Assembly: GCA_905147135.1 (NCBI GenBank)
Contig: LR990041.1
Location: 8,307,907-8,371,906, forward strand
Direction of reading: 5' to 3'
Length of the DNA stretch: 64,000 bases
Source: Blastobasis lacticolella
Lineage: Eukaryota; Arthropoda; Insecta; Lepidoptera; Blastobasidae
A program made the translations under genes and the position numbers. This document shows, piece by piece, positions 21,356-32,355 of this stretch; within the stretch, counting starts at the first letter, position 1; the number at the start of each line of letters is the position of its first letter. The notes under the pieces are model-generated. The model saw nothing but the letters and a program-made list of their open reading frames with translations. It was not told the DNA's origin and ran no database searches.

Positions 21356-21735
21356 CTTACAGAATACAACAATACACTATATGGAATCGAGTGCATACGC
21401 GAGTAAAAAAACTACAGCATACCATTTAGAATTCTACTTTCTGCAAAAACTTAGTATGATGTTTAATTTTTGACTAACTCATTCTTAGTTGTTCTTTTGA
21501 TGGACTAGAGCGGCAAGCACTATTAGTGAATTGCTGGCTGGCCTTTGTCTACCGCTTTGGGATGACCAACGCCAAGGACCTAGGTAGGCTATTTTCACAT
21601 CATTTACTTAACTCATATTTCACTTGAAAAGTGATAAAAAGATAATCTTGAGAAATATATATTATACAGAGTGTAACGAAAAACTCTATCCGATCCGAAC
21701 CGAAATGTGGTATATGCATATTCCATAATGCGATG
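21356..21735. other. Intergenic, no gene seen
   Basis: No gene is recognised between family D and the mariner insertion. Confidence 0.4.
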
Positions 21736-21737
21736 TA

Positions 21738-22995
21738 TTAGGTTGGGGAAATAGTCTTTTCGCATATAGTATATATGAACTTGTAATAAAACCTCTTTGG
21801 CTATACTATTTGTACCTGGCTGGTTTTGGTATCATTTTAAAATTTAAATTTTAAAGAAGATAGTTCCAATTTAAATTATGAAAATGCGTGATTTTCATTT
21901 GTTTTTCTTACCGTCAAGATGAGTGAATCTTATGAAGAAAAATGCAACGCAAGCCACGAAAAAAATTTGGTATGTTTATGGACCTAATGCAGTGTCTGTG
22001 AGAGTAGCACAAATTTGGTTTAAGCGTTTTCAATCCGGAAATTTTGATGCCAAAGATGCACGTTGCTCTGGTCGCCTTATTATTGCTTATTACGGATAAA
22101 ATGGATGCTATTTTTGAAAAAGTGGAGCAAGATCTGTATATCAGTAGTTACGACGTAGCTGGGAAGAACTGGGAATCCACCACAAAACAGAATTGGCGCA
22201 TTTGAAAAAAAATGGGTACACAAAAAAGCTCGATATTTGGGTTCCTCACGAGCTCTCTGAAAGAAACCTAATGAACCGTGTACTCATTTGTGATTCTTTA
22301 TTACGACGTAATGAAACCGAACCATTTTTGAAGAAATTGATAACTGGGGATGAAAAGTGGATCACGTACTACAAGAACGTGCGAAAAAGGTCATGGTCAA
22401 AGGCCGGTCAGGCTTCACAGACTGTGGCGAAACCCGGGTTAACTCGCAACAAGGTGATGCTGTGTGTGTGGTGGGATTGGAAGGGCATTATTCATTATGA
22501 GCTGTTACCACCAGGCAGGACCATCGATTCAGAACTCTACTGCGAACAACTGATAAGATTAAAGCAAGAAGTTGAGATTAAGCGGCCCGAATTAATCAAC
22601 AGAAGGGGTGTGGTTTTTCATCATGATAACGCTAGACCTCACACATCTTTAACCACTCAGCAAAAATTAAGAGAGCTTGGCTGGGAGGTGTTAATGCATC
22701 CGCTGTATAGTCCTGACCTTGCACCTTCAGTGTTCCACCTGTTTCGGTCTCTTCAGAATTCTTTAGGCAGTGTCAGGTTAATATCACGAGAGGACTGCCA
22801 AAACTACTTGACGCAGTTTTTTGATCAGAAGCCCCAAAATTTCTATAGCAATGGGATCATGTCCCTACCTATAAGATGGCAAAAAGTTATCGAATAAAAT
22901 GGCACCTACATACTTTAGTTAAATGTAAATAAACTATATTAAAAAATGTTTTGAATGTTCATATAAAATGCGAAGAAAGTATCTCCCCAGCCTAT
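21738..22995 (+). mobile_element. Mariner element, 1258 bp, inactive
   Basis: The left end TTAGGTTGGGGAAATAGTCT and the right end, reversed ATAGGCTGGGGAGATACTTT, form imperfect inverted repeats of about 28-40 bases. TA dinucleotides flank both ends (21736-21737 and 22996-22997), the standard mariner target duplication. Size and end sequence fit a mariner of the type common in moths. The encoded transposase is broken, so the copy could move only in trans. Confidence 0.9.
21919..22897 (+). pseudogene. Mariner transposase (DD34D), catalytically dead
   Basis: The original start is the ATG at 21919 (MSESYEEK), after which frameshifts split the DNA-binding half: YGPNAVSVRVAQIWFKRFQS is in another frame, and a further shift lies near 22160. 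From 22193 a 234-residue frame is open: WVPHELSERNLMNRV linker, GDEKW (first Asp, residue 53 of that frame), HDNARPH (second Asp, 145) and YSPDLAPSVFHLFRSL. The third catalytic Asp expected 34 residues after the second is Val (residue 180, codon at 22730-22732). A TAA at 22895-22897 comes before the residual NGTYIL. It cannot encode active enzyme. Confidence 0.88.
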
Positions 22996-22999
22996 TATA

Positions 23000-24080
23000 T
23001 CGAGTATCATCGATATTCCAATCGTATACCCAAATAAAATAAAATAAAAAAGTCGTGAAAAAACCTTACCTACAAATGCAATTGAAAATTCTAAATACGA
23101 TTTTTGTAACTACACAAAACATTTCATGAAATCCGATTTTCCAATCATCAGGCAGGCCAAACCACCAGTCAATTACAAAAATAACGCTAGTAACTCGTAC
23201 ATTCAAGAAACTGGAGTAAATCTGTACTTCAGCATTAAAGCAAAGCTTCTCGTTAAATGTGTTCCCAGAGTAAGTGCACTATTTACTTGTCGACGACTTT
23301 TTATGCGAAAAACAGCGCTCCCAGAGTTAATGAACATCCGTACGAGCTGTAATCCGGTCCATTAAAACTTTCAAAATCTGCATGCAGCCGTTACGGGTAA
23401 TCCGGGAGGAATAAAGGCGTACACGCGCGAGTCGGACACATTTTCCCGACGGTCCGTTACTTAAAATTGCATCGTTTTGTTACGGGCTAAGTAAAGTAAG
23501 TACAGTGCTTAGTGGTGGTGGTATTTGGAGTGAGCTGCGGAAGTTAAATGAAGTTCAGTGTAATTACTCTCGCTGAGGCGGTTAGCTCGGCGCGGTTATG
23601 GTGACAGCCGCGGCCCCCGCGCCCCGCCTTCCCCGCCGCCGCCCGCGCAGGCTCTAATTGAGCCCAATATTAATAATGGAAAACCTCCATAGAGATAACA
23701 GAGGCACAAAGATAACCTTGTCGCACTTGGGTTTCTTTGCAATTAGAGCCCTGGTGCCTGACGTCCCTTAAACCGCAGAACGTTGTAGCTGCAGAGCGAG
23801 TGGGCTGCATACATTAAACGTACTTAGATGGTCAGTTATCTCTACAGCTGACTGTATATAAAATGTAACATTTTAATAACGTATCTAGTCCTATATAAGT
23901 GATTGCACCGAGTTGAGTATTATTTGTATTTCGTACGGTATTTCTCATAAGTACCGGATAATGTTTATAAATAATATCGACGTAGATAATATTTGAATCA
24001 CCCACTTGAAATTTGAAAACAATTATTTGTAACAAAATGTTATTATAAATATTTTTTTGGTAGTTCTAGCATTGATAAAA
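23000..24080. other. Intergenic with a GC-rich island
   Basis: No gene is supported. About 23590-23660 is strikingly GC-rich (GCCGCGGCCCCCGCGCCCCG and on) and is followed by AT-rich sequence with TAATTGAGCCCAATATTAAT, the composition of conserved regulatory DNA or a promoter-proximal exon in such genomes. That reading is speculative. Confidence 0.4.
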
Positions 24081-24088
24081 ACCCTGTT

Positions 24089-24287
24089 GATGGAGGTGAT
24101 CTAGAGTTCCAAAGGTATCTTGAATCTCGGAGAATTGATTGAAAGGGTCGTTTACGTCACAGTGGAAAAGTTTGTGTAGGAAGTTCGATTCCATACAACC
24201 GGTGTATGAAATCGAAATTCTGACGCAAACTAACCCGCTGTGGAGTAACGGCCTTTTGTATCTTAGGAACTCTAGACCTCCTCCATC
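24089..24287. repeat. About 200-bp imperfect hairpin
   Basis: GATGGAGGTGATCTAGAGTTCC on the left (split: GATGGAGGTGATC, TAGAGTTCC) is matched by GGAACTCTAGACCTCCTCCATC on the right in reverse. Pairing continues inward (CACAGTGGAAAAGTTTGTG with CGCAAACTAACCCGCTGTG) to a centre near 24200 at CAACCGGTG. A smaller hairpin (CTGGATG...GCATCCAG) sits at 24293-24321. It could be a MITE relic or a source of double-stranded RNA. Confidence 0.7.
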
Positions 24288-24321
24288 CATGCTCTGGATG
24301 TGCATAATCAGATTGCATCCA

Positions 24322-25273
24322 GAAAGTATCCAAGGGTAGTTCTAAGTTCTCCAAATTGTCTCGATTGTATGAAAATTGTCAACAGTACCATTTCTTTTTC
24401 AAGAGTCAGTAATACAATGGTACTTAGTATCGGTTGGGCCTTTATTTACCTTTGGGCCTTACTTTGACAATCGCGGTTTTTTTTACAAGTAAGTATGGAT
24501 ATATTGGCTGGAATTATTTTTAATTGTAAATCACATATCAAAATTAATATGTACTTACTTGATTTCGAAAATAGTAAATGCTTAGATGCTAGTAAGTCCC
24601 TAAAATTATATAAAAAATATCTTCAGTTTTTATTAGGGTCTGAATATACCTCTTTTCGTCTGTCGTCAGTTTTGCCTCTTTAACCAAATAGAATTATAGT
24701 ACAGTGAGCTTAATTTTGTCTAGATATACCAAGTAACTTTCGTTGTGACCGGATTTGCCATTTCCAAAAAATTTAATAAATTTTGTATGAAAATTACAGT
24801 TTCCATCATTGTCGCTTTACAAAACCCTAATTTCTCGTAAGGACATATTAATTCCCCTGTCGAACTAACGAGAACAAGTGGTGCTCATTGGGGAAATTAA
24901 CTGATATAGGTGATGACGATAATAATAAAAACCGTTTTAAATATCTTTAAAATACCTCTGATACCTATTTATACAATGCAAAATCAAACCTGGCTTCCAT
25001 GATACAGTATTTCATGAACGATAGATATAGCATAGAAGCATATAAGATATAGCAGCATACCATAATTCCGAACGGCTTAGGCATTTACACGAGCGATTAC
25101 ACGCATTATTGTGTGATCCCTCCAGGCGTGCAGGTTAAACCGGACCAATTTGTACACCGATGATTTGATGCCACATGGCTCGAAGGTCCAGACCTTGCCA
25201 ATTGACCAGTTGCTTTATAAATAATTTGAGGGCTGCAATGTGGTCCATTTTTGTTAGGATTGTTAAAATATGA
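24322..25273. other. Intergenic, no gene seen
   Basis: No recognised gene. The sequence is AT-rich, with all frames broken. Confidence 0.4.
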
Positions 25274-25475
25274 AAGGTTACAGTTAAGCAAAGCAGTCCT
25301 GGAACTGGATGGGTGACCGTTTCGTGCGTAAAGGCTAGTTTAACTACAGCATCGTCACGAGCTTGCTACTCGTTAGGTATGCCTACTAATACCGGTGGGG
25401 AAACGAGGTTGACCGAGATCTCTGGTCTCTTAGGGGCCGATTGGTGCGCCCTATCACGGTAAAATTATTATTAAA
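25274..25475 (+). repeat. 5S rRNA-derived SINE, 5' truncated
   Basis: GGTTACAGTTAAGCAA and GAACTGGATGGGTGACCG correspond to the internal promoter region of arthropod 5S rRNA. The body continues with CTCTGGTCTCTTAGGGG, CCGATTGGTGCGCCC and a TTATTATTA tail. The order matches the longer copy at 60885-61145. It is a retroposed repeat, not a 5S gene. Confidence 0.7.
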
Positions 25476-27285
25476 AGACGAAATATTAGGAGTTTAAGGC
25501 CCGTTTGTCCTTTCTTTACTTACACTGACAAATAGAATAAGGGCCATTGTCACATTCTGGAACACGAAGCGATGCGTAAATACATTTTTACTTGTTTTTA
25601 AAAAGCTATCCCCAAATAAAAGTCATACTCAGCTAATTTGTCTGTAAATATTTATTGTCTTTAGTTGAGTATAAAAATGGCCACTACACTCCGTACAAAA
25701 TTTGAGTTAGAGTGCAGCTTGCAAGCCCAGTTGACTTGCCTCTATCCGAATGGAACTGTACTTACCTATTTCGCTAACTTGACCAATGTACCTAAATCGG
25801 GCATAAGCCTCCACGGAGTATCCTCAGAAAAACATTGAATAATAATAATTGTAGTCCAGTCATTATTTGAAATCCAATAATTAAGGGGTTCTGCGAATTA
25901 ACGCATCAATAATCAAAAATTATTTCATTACTGAAGTTGATTAGGGTATTCCCGCCGGGTGACAATTTGATCCGAAAATGGTAAAGATCCCCGGAGATAG
26001 TGTTCAAAGAATGTCGAATATCCATGAAGGTGAAGACCGCGTGGAATGATAAGATAAACTATTCATAATTATAATAATGAGGAGTTTTCCAGTAGGTATT
26101 GTCAGTTGGTTTCAAAAAGCATCAATAAATGACGCTCCTACAATTTTGGTAATCTTTTTTTAATATGTATGATGGTGGCAGTGATTTCATGCAGCCAACT
26201 AATACTAAACTTAAAAATAAAATGTTTATTAATATAAACATAACTGTTAAAGGTTGAACGAAATGTAAAAAGAAATATTTATAGATGTTGGCACTATGTT
26301 CCATTATTATTACTACCTCTAAAATAGTTGAAAACTATTGATGAATACAATATTATCCAATACAACGTACCCAATGTTTATATCCTGTTTGCTAAGAATA
26401 AATTTCAAGCTATTATCAATTACCAAAATTGTCGGGGCGCCATCTAGTGAGTGGTTAGGAATGCTTTAGATACCTATTGGAAAACTGCTCATTACAACGG
26501 TGATCGTCATGCTATCAGAAATATCGAGATTCAAAGAAAAGTCCTAAAAATCAGTTGATTGAAGTCTTCTCAATGTTTGAGTATTGACATTAAAGTGTAG
26601 ACGAGGGTACACTATCACCAACTTATCTGTTCAGTATACAAAATCGGAACTAAGCCTATCATGTACTAAAATAACAGTTTGAAACGGCCACTTATTCACC
26701 ATAGGCGACGCCGTAAAGTAAACAGATTGTTGGTCGCACTGTAAACTACTTACTATTTGGGTCACACCTCATAACACGAACTTTGAATTCTTATATAAAT
26801 ATTCGCGCAACAAAGCCGAATAAAAAGATAACGGAAAATATAAAAGGTAAGCAGACAAATATTGTGTGCATTTAATGTTTGTATGATAATAGTCATAATG
26901 ATAATGGTAATGATCACACCGACCACCGTACAAAAATCATAGCGCCCCGTGCGGGGTGAAACCGATTTTGTTACAAAAATAGTATTACCTTCCCAATGCC
27001 TTCACGGATCGTCTAAGCGTTTTTAATACATACTGTATATTCAGAAATTAAATAAAGCCTAGCCGTATCGCCTGTAATTACGTAACTATTCAGCTTTTAG
27101 TTAGGTAACTAAAAGCAAAGATTTTGACATAGAGGTCTTGTGTACATTATACTGTGAAACAAATAAAACATATTATGGTATCCATAAATAATAACCTAGG
27201 AGTGTATTCGTCTTGGCTTCATTCCAGATTTGTTGACTAGGTACTGTTTATTGTACCCTGCAGCAGGATATTGGAAGTTGTGACA
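25476..27285. other. Intergenic, no gene seen
   Basis: About 1.8 kb of AT-rich DNA with no repeat family or coding sequence that I can support. Confidence 0.4.
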
Positions 27286-27289
27286 ATGG

Positions 27290-27425
27290 GTGGCGGTCTC
27301 GGAGCGGGCGGGCGCGGCGGGCGCGGCGAGCTCGGCGCACGCGGCGCGCGCGGCGCCCGCGGCGTACGCGGCGAGCGCGGCGTGGAGCCACCGGGCACGC
27401 GCGCCTCGTGTTTGGCGACCGAGTG
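27290..27425. repeat. GC-rich GCG/GGC compound low-complexity tract
   Basis: Irregular runs of GGCGCGGCG-type sequence for about 130 bases in otherwise AT-rich DNA. Several frames are open only because of composition (Arg/Pro or Ala rich). It could be a CpG-rich promoter segment or an expanded repeat; no exon signal is convincing. Confidence 0.5.
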
Positions 27426-28092
27426 AGCAAACTCGCGCTCTAGCCGCATTTGCAATTCGTTTGCGGACTACGAAATTGTCGGCACTCGCCCACGACCGAC
27501 TCTTTTGTAACCGGATTTCCCGGCTAACGACCTAGATGCTGCGCGTTTATGCAGTTCGCTCACATACAATTTTTCACGTCGCAAAGTAAACGCCAGCGAG
27601 AGTTAGAGCGGAGATTGATGTAGGTAGCTCCCAAGAAAATACTGTACTTGTTCGAAATTCAATTTGGGTTTCTTATTTTTGCTCTAGAACATTTTTAGGT
27701 ATTTTTCGTGCTTCTTTATATATACTTGGGTGCTTTATATTAATACTAAGCACTTTATAATATTGTGTGTATTTGTAATATGGGTATGTCTACTAAATAC
27801 TCACTCACTTGTGCGTACGCTGCGTAAACATATCGTTTTTAATAATACAGTTTTAGATGAAATAACTTACATTTATTGTCATATACATCAGCTTATATAA
27901 ACATTTCAGTGGTGATAAGTGAAAGTGTTAAATACCAAGATTAATAGAGTTTATTACGAGCTAGTACAATATTAAAGTTCACTGACCTTATTGTGGGTAC
28001 CCTCCATGTGTATACGAAAAACAGCTGATCGATAAAGTCCAGATAAAGGTCAATACTGATCCACACTATCGCTGCCTACCACTACATTTACA
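27426..28092 (+). other. Upstream of the CR1-like LINE ORF1, probable 5' UTR in part
   Basis: No gene. The LINE 5' end must lie somewhere here, but no target duplication matching the 3' flank (AAATACAAAATAAAC) could be identified. ORF1 begins after CTACATTTACAATGG. Confidence 0.4.
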
Positions 28093-29160
28093 ATGGCTTT
28101 GAAGTGTAATGCTTGCGGAAGGTTTTTAGCGGCTACGGAGGCGGTGGCATGTCATGGTTGCCAGCGCACGACCCACCGTGAGTGTGTAAACTTGGCCGTG
28201 GATGTACAAGTGGACGAGTTCTGGAGATGCCCCGAGTGTCAGGTTAAAACTCCGCAGAAGACAAGCACCCCCGTGCAGCAGGGGGTCCCGGACGTGCCCA
28301 TGGTGGAAGCCATGGACACCACGGCACTGGACACTACGTCGTTGAATGACACCGCGTACATGGAGACCAGTGTCCGGGACATCCAGGGGTCGGTACTGCA
28401 GGAGATGCGTCAGCTGAGGGACGAGCTACGGGAGGTGCGGCTGGAGTTCCGTGCGTTGAGGAATGAAATGGTGGAGCTGAGGGAACTGGTGAGCCGATGT
28501 GATGGACGAGTGGGTGCTGTGGAGCAACGTATGGATGCCTTGGAGAAGCGGGTGAATGAGGTAGGCGGCGAAGGGGCAGGCAATGTTATGAAAGCAATGG
28601 AGAGTACAATAAGCCAACTCAAGGGTGAGCTCAATGACCGGGATCAGGAGCTGCTCAGCAATGACATCGACATCGCCGGGATGCCAGAGGAAGCAGGTGA
28701 GAGCGTGGCGCACCTAGTATTGACATGTGCCCAGAAGCTGGGTGTGGCCCTGGATGAGCGCGACATAGTGGCTTGTACGCGCGTCGGAGCACCGAGAGCG
28801 GATAAGCAGGAAGAGGTGCGCCCGCGGGTTGTGACTGTCCGGCTGACGAGGCGTCATCTCCGGGACCAGCTGCTCAACGCCGCGCGTGTCCGGCGGGGGC
28901 TCAACACCGAGGGCATGGGGCTGCGGTCAGAGTTGCAGCCTTTTTACTTGAATGAGCGCCTGACTAGGTTCAATCGCAGTGTATTTAACAAAGCTCGTGA
29001 GTTGAAACGGAAAAATGACTGGAAGTTCCTTTGGACGCGGGATGGAAAGATTTACGCCCGCCGTGAGCAGGGAGCTAAAGCTATGAGACTCCGTGATGAG
29101 AGGGACCTGGAGAGGGTTTTTGGGGTGGATCATATTCGCTCTATAGTGTCAGTACAATAG
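28093..29160 (+). CDS. LINE ORF1: PHD finger, coiled coil, FP-like domain
   Basis: 355 residues. Residues 5-49 form a C4HC3 PHD finger with ligands C5, C8, C20, C23, H28, C31, C46 and C49. Residues about 95-160 are a heptad-like charged coil (RQLRDELREVRLEFRALRNE, then VEQRMDALEKRVNE). From about 185 a globular region (NDIDIAGMPEEAGE, LGVALDERDIVACTRVG, PRVVTVRLTRRHLRDQLL, FYLNERLTRFNRSVFNKARE, WTRDGKIYARRE) resembles the FP-type domain shared by insect LINE ORF1 proteins. Such proteins bind element RNA and act as chaperones in the retrotransposition particle. The frame is intact and in a good initiation context (TTTACAATGG). ORF2 follows after 435 bases. Confidence 0.85.
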   Translation: MALKCNACGRFLAATEAVACHGCQRTTHRECVNLAVDVQVDEFWRCPECQVKTPQKTSTPVQQGVPDVPMVEAMDTTALDTTSLNDTAYMETSVRDIQGSVLQEMRQLRDELREVRLEFRALRNEMVELRELVSRCDGRVGAVEQRMDALEKRVNEVGGEGAGNVMKAMESTISQLKGELNDRDQELLSNDIDIAGMPEEAGESVAHLVLTCAQKLGVALDERDIVACTRVGAPRADKQEEVRPRVVTVRLTRRHLRDQLLNAARVRRGLNTEGMGLRSELQPFYLNERLTRFNRSVFNKARELKRKNDWKFLWTRDGKIYARREQGAKAMRLRDERDLERVFGVDHIRSIVSVQ

Positions 29161-29508
29161 CATGTTCATATTATTTGTTATTACTTTTTGTTTTTATCTG
29201 TTTATTTTTTAATATTCTGCCTATATTGTGTACTGGATCAGTTTGGCATTGCCGTGATTTGAGCCATTTTATTTGCCTGCGTAGCCTACATGTCGTATTT
29301 TATTATATTTTATTCTATTTACACCACTTAACACTACACATAAACAACAATCCACTCCACAAACAATTAGTCAACGCGGCCACGTGTTATTCGCCACCAC
29401 TGCCGTTTTTTTCGTATGTCATAGTTATACGTATTGAATGCACAAATATATCGATTATTAATATTAATTTGACATGTTTATTATTATTATTTGAAGTCTA
29501 TATTATAA
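29161..29508 (+). other. Inter-ORF spacer of the LINE
   Basis: AT-rich, between the ORF1 stop and the last stop before the open ORF2 frame (TAA at 29506-29508). One hydrophobic open frame here (29175-29525) has no known counterpart and is likely chance. Confidence 0.6.
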
Positions 29509-29595
29509 TTAAAATTCAATATTAGGCGTAAGGTTAGGTTAGGGCTGTTAAACGCGGGATCATTAGGAACGCGGCACGACGAGTTTATTGTCGCG

Positions 29596-32355
29596 ATGGA
29601 TCGCCACTGTGTAGACATAATGGCAGTAAATGAGACGTGGTTACGTTCGGGGGAAGAAGCGCGGGCGCCCGTTGTCTCGTCCTATCGACTGATGCACACG
29701 CCGAGACCGGCGGGGGTGCGCAGCCGGGGGGGAGGCGTTGGTTTCTACGTTAAGCGGTGCCTAAACGTTCGCGTATTGCAAACTCCTCACGCGCCGCTAG
29801 TCGAACAAATGTGGCTAGCTATAACTATATCTGGCAAAAAACTGGTCGTGGGAACAGCATATCGGCCGCCGTGGCAAAATGCAGATTGTTTTATTGACGC
29901 GCTGTCAAATACAATTGAAAGTCTTGCCTGGTGTGACAATATTATTATATTGGGCGACTTTAACGTAAATATGTTAAATTGCAGTAATGTGAATTTCAAT
30001 AAAATTAATGAATTTCTATATAGCTATAAATTGTCACAGTGTGTCAGGGAGCCGACTCATTATACCAGTCACAGTGAAACGCTGATAGATTTGGTTTGCA
30101 CCGACGTAGTGGGGGCTACGGTGACGGTGGACTACGTGAGAGAGCTCAGTAGTCATGCCTTTCTCGTATGCGAACTGAACATTAGGAAATCAAAGCCTCA
30201 GCCATGTCTCAAACTGTGTAGGAGCCTGCGGAGCATTGACATAAACAATTTAAATAATTTTTTATCATTAATTAATTGGGGTGTAATCGAATTGTTACCA
30301 ACAGTAGATGGGATGTTGGAATGTTTTAATGAGTATATCATGGAACTTTTTAATTTGTTGGCACCTGTTAGGAAGATCAAAATTGTGCACCACCAACATC
30401 CGTGGATTACATACAACATCAAACTAATGATGAAAGCTCGTGATGATGCACAGAAGAGGGCGCGGGCAACAGGCCAGGAATCGCATATTGATTATTATAA
30501 GGACTTGAAACGTAGCGTCGAACAAGCAATTTTTAGGGAAAAAAAAGCGTACTTTGACCAGTACGTCAACAAGCAGTGGAGTAACCCTAAGGTTATGTGG
30601 AAGCACATAAAAGATAATGTACATATCGGAAACGAGATAAACTCTGGAGTAGGGGCTCTTGGGACGCCAGACGCTTTAAATGAACATTTTTTAAAGGTTC
30701 CGGGTGATTCACAGGCTCCATTGTCGCAGTTGACGTACTTTGAACAGAATTGTAGTGTGACTGGTTCTTTTAGGTTGCGCCAGGTCGAGCAGTGGGAAGT
30801 GCTCAAGGTTATCAGGTCACTGAAATCCAATGCTGTAGGAGCCGATGGTATTTCATTGGACATGTTACTGATGACCTTATCACATACGTTGCCGGTTATT
30901 ACTAGCATAATAAATAAGTCAATTGAGAGTGGTAAATTTCCGAGATCTTGGAAGCAAGCGATCATAAAACCTATTCCAAAAAAATCGTGCCCACAAACAC
31001 TAAACGATCTTAGGCCTGTGAGTATTCTTCCATGTGCTTCGAAAATCCTAGAGAAAATTGTAGCGGAACAGCTGAGACTATACTTAGACGCAAATGGGAT
31101 CGTTCCCGAGTATCAGTCTGGGTTTAGGAGGGGTCACAGCACTGTGACGGCGATGCTGCGAGTGGTAGATGATATCTTGACGGCTAGGGATACGGGTGAG
31201 GTGACTGTGCTAACATTACTTGATTTTTCAAGAGCGTTTGATTGTGTCAATGTTCCTTTGCTTTTAGCGAAACTGCATTATTACGGTTTCAGTGAGGCTG
31301 CAATCGACTGGTTTCGTAGTTATTTTACAGACAGGGAACAATGTGTAGAGGTGGGGGATGATAGTGGGTCCACAATAAGGTCGGAAACAAGGCAATTGCT
31401 CAGAGGGGTGCCACAAGGCTCGATTTTAGGACCAATTCTATTTGCAATCTATAGTGCGGATGTAATTAACCATATAAAACATGCTAAATATCACATATAT
31501 GCCGACGACATACAAATATATGTCCATTGTAAGCTGACTGATGTCAGTGAGGTGGTGAGTAAATTGAATTCCGACCTGGAACAAATAGTACGATGGTCAG
31601 AGAATAACTCACTCGTTCTCAATGCAAGTAAGACCAAGTATATGTTACTGGGATCGAAAACAGTGGTGGAGAAAGTGAAGGCTAAGATAGGAAATATTTA
31701 CATACAAAATGAGCCTGTGGAACGAGTCAGTGAAGCCAGGAATCTAGGTCTGCTTTTCGATGAGGAACTGAAGTTTCAGAAACATATTATGACAATTGTT
31801 AGTAACTGCTTTTACAGACTCAAGGTGCTTTACCAGGTTCGCAATTATTTAAGCACTAACATTAGAATTAAACTATGTGATACGTTAATCTTGTCCAAGT
31901 TTAGCTACATGGACGTAGTGTACGGTCCGTGTATTTTGAAGCATACACAGAAAAAAATACAGAGAGTGCAAAATGCTTGTGCCAGGTTCTGCTTTGACAT
32001 ACCACCGCGAACGCATGTAACTCCGTATTTGAACGCAGCAAAGGTTTTGAAAATGAGTGCTAGGCAGTATATACACTTTGCGACTATGTTGTTTGGAGTT
32101 ATTAGATATAAATTTCCATCTTACCTGGCTTCCAAGTTGTGTTGGTCGCGAGACAACAACCGGTACGGAACTCGGGCTAGTGGTTATTTATTGATAGTAC
32201 CGAAACATCGGACCGCTGCCTTTACAGGTTCATTTAAATACGCTTCAGCCAAAATTTGGAATGATCTTCCACCTCCAATAAGGTGCCTAGAGAAATTACA
32301 CGGTTTCAAAAACAAGTTGAAAGTACATGTCCTGAGTGCACAACTAAATTCTTAA
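29596..32355 (+). CDS. LINE ORF2: APE endonuclease and reverse transcriptase
   Basis: From the first ATG the product has 919 residues. Endonuclease: NETW (Glu13), LGDFN (Asp121, Asn123), LID (Asp165) and SSH (His187), all catalytic positions kept. Reverse transcriptase: VGADGISLDML, LRPVSILPCASKILEK, YQSGFRRGHST, LLDFSRAFD (Asp543), LLRGVPQGSILGPILF and YADD (635-638), then the thumb and a C-terminal domain ending near KIWNDLPPPIRCLEK. The frame is open without ATG back to 29509, and that upstream part (LLNAGSLGTRHDEF) belongs to the endonuclease fold. The true start therefore lies before 29596; an ATT at 29521 could replace an ATG. The enzyme nicks target DNA and copies the element RNA. It looks recently active or nearly so. 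Confidence 0.88.
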   Translation: MDRHCVDIMAVNETWLRSGEEARAPVVSSYRLMHTPRPAGVRSRGGGVGFYVKRCLNVRVLQTPHAPLVEQMWLAITISGKKLVVGTAYRPPWQNADCFIDALSNTIESLAWCDNIIILGDFNVNMLNCSNVNFNKINEFLYSYKLSQCVREPTHYTSHSETLIDLVCTDVVGATVTVDYVRELSSHAFLVCELNIRKSKPQPCLKLCRSLRSIDINNLNNFLSLINWGVIELLPTVDGMLECFNEYIMELFNLLAPVRKIKIVHHQHPWITYNIKLMMKARDDAQKRARATGQESHIDYYKDLKRSVEQAIFREKKAYFDQYVNKQWSNPKVMWKHIKDNVHIGNEINSGVGALGTPDALNEHFLKVPGDSQAPLSQLTYFEQNCSVTGSFRLRQVEQWEVLKVIRSLKSNAVGADGISLDMLLMTLSHTLPVITSIINKSIESGKFPRSWKQAIIKPIPKKSCPQTLNDLRPVSILPCASKILEKIVAEQLRLYLDANGIVPEYQSGFRRGHSTVTAMLRVVDDILTARDTGEVTVLTLLDFSRAFDCVNVPLLLAKLHYYGFSEAAIDWFRSYFTDREQCVEVGDDSGSTIRSETRQLLRGVPQGSILGPILFAIYSADVINHIKHAKYHIYADDIQIYVHCKLTDVSEVVSKLNSDLEQIVRWSENNSLVLNASKTKYMLLGSKTVVEKVKAKIGNIYIQNEPVERVSEARNLGLLFDEELKFQKHIMTIVSNCFYRLKVLYQVRNYLSTNIRIKLCDTLILSKFSYMDVVYGPCILKHTQKKIQRVQNACARFCFDIPPRTHVTPYLNAAKVLKMSARQYIHFATMLFGVIRYKFPSYLASKLCWSRDNNRYGTRASGYLLIVPKHRTAAFTGSFKYASAKIWNDLPPPIRCLEKLHGFKNKLKVHVLSAQLNS

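Noticed and set aside
27237..27455. Pro/Arg-rich open frame on the minus strand (and an Ala-rich one on plus)
   Set aside because: Open only because of the GC-rich repeat; both strands and several frames are open, with no domain or splice support.
29175..29525. Hydrophobic frame between the LINE ORFs
   Set aside because: Overlaps the open ORF2 lead-in in another frame, AT-rich, and not known from LINEs.
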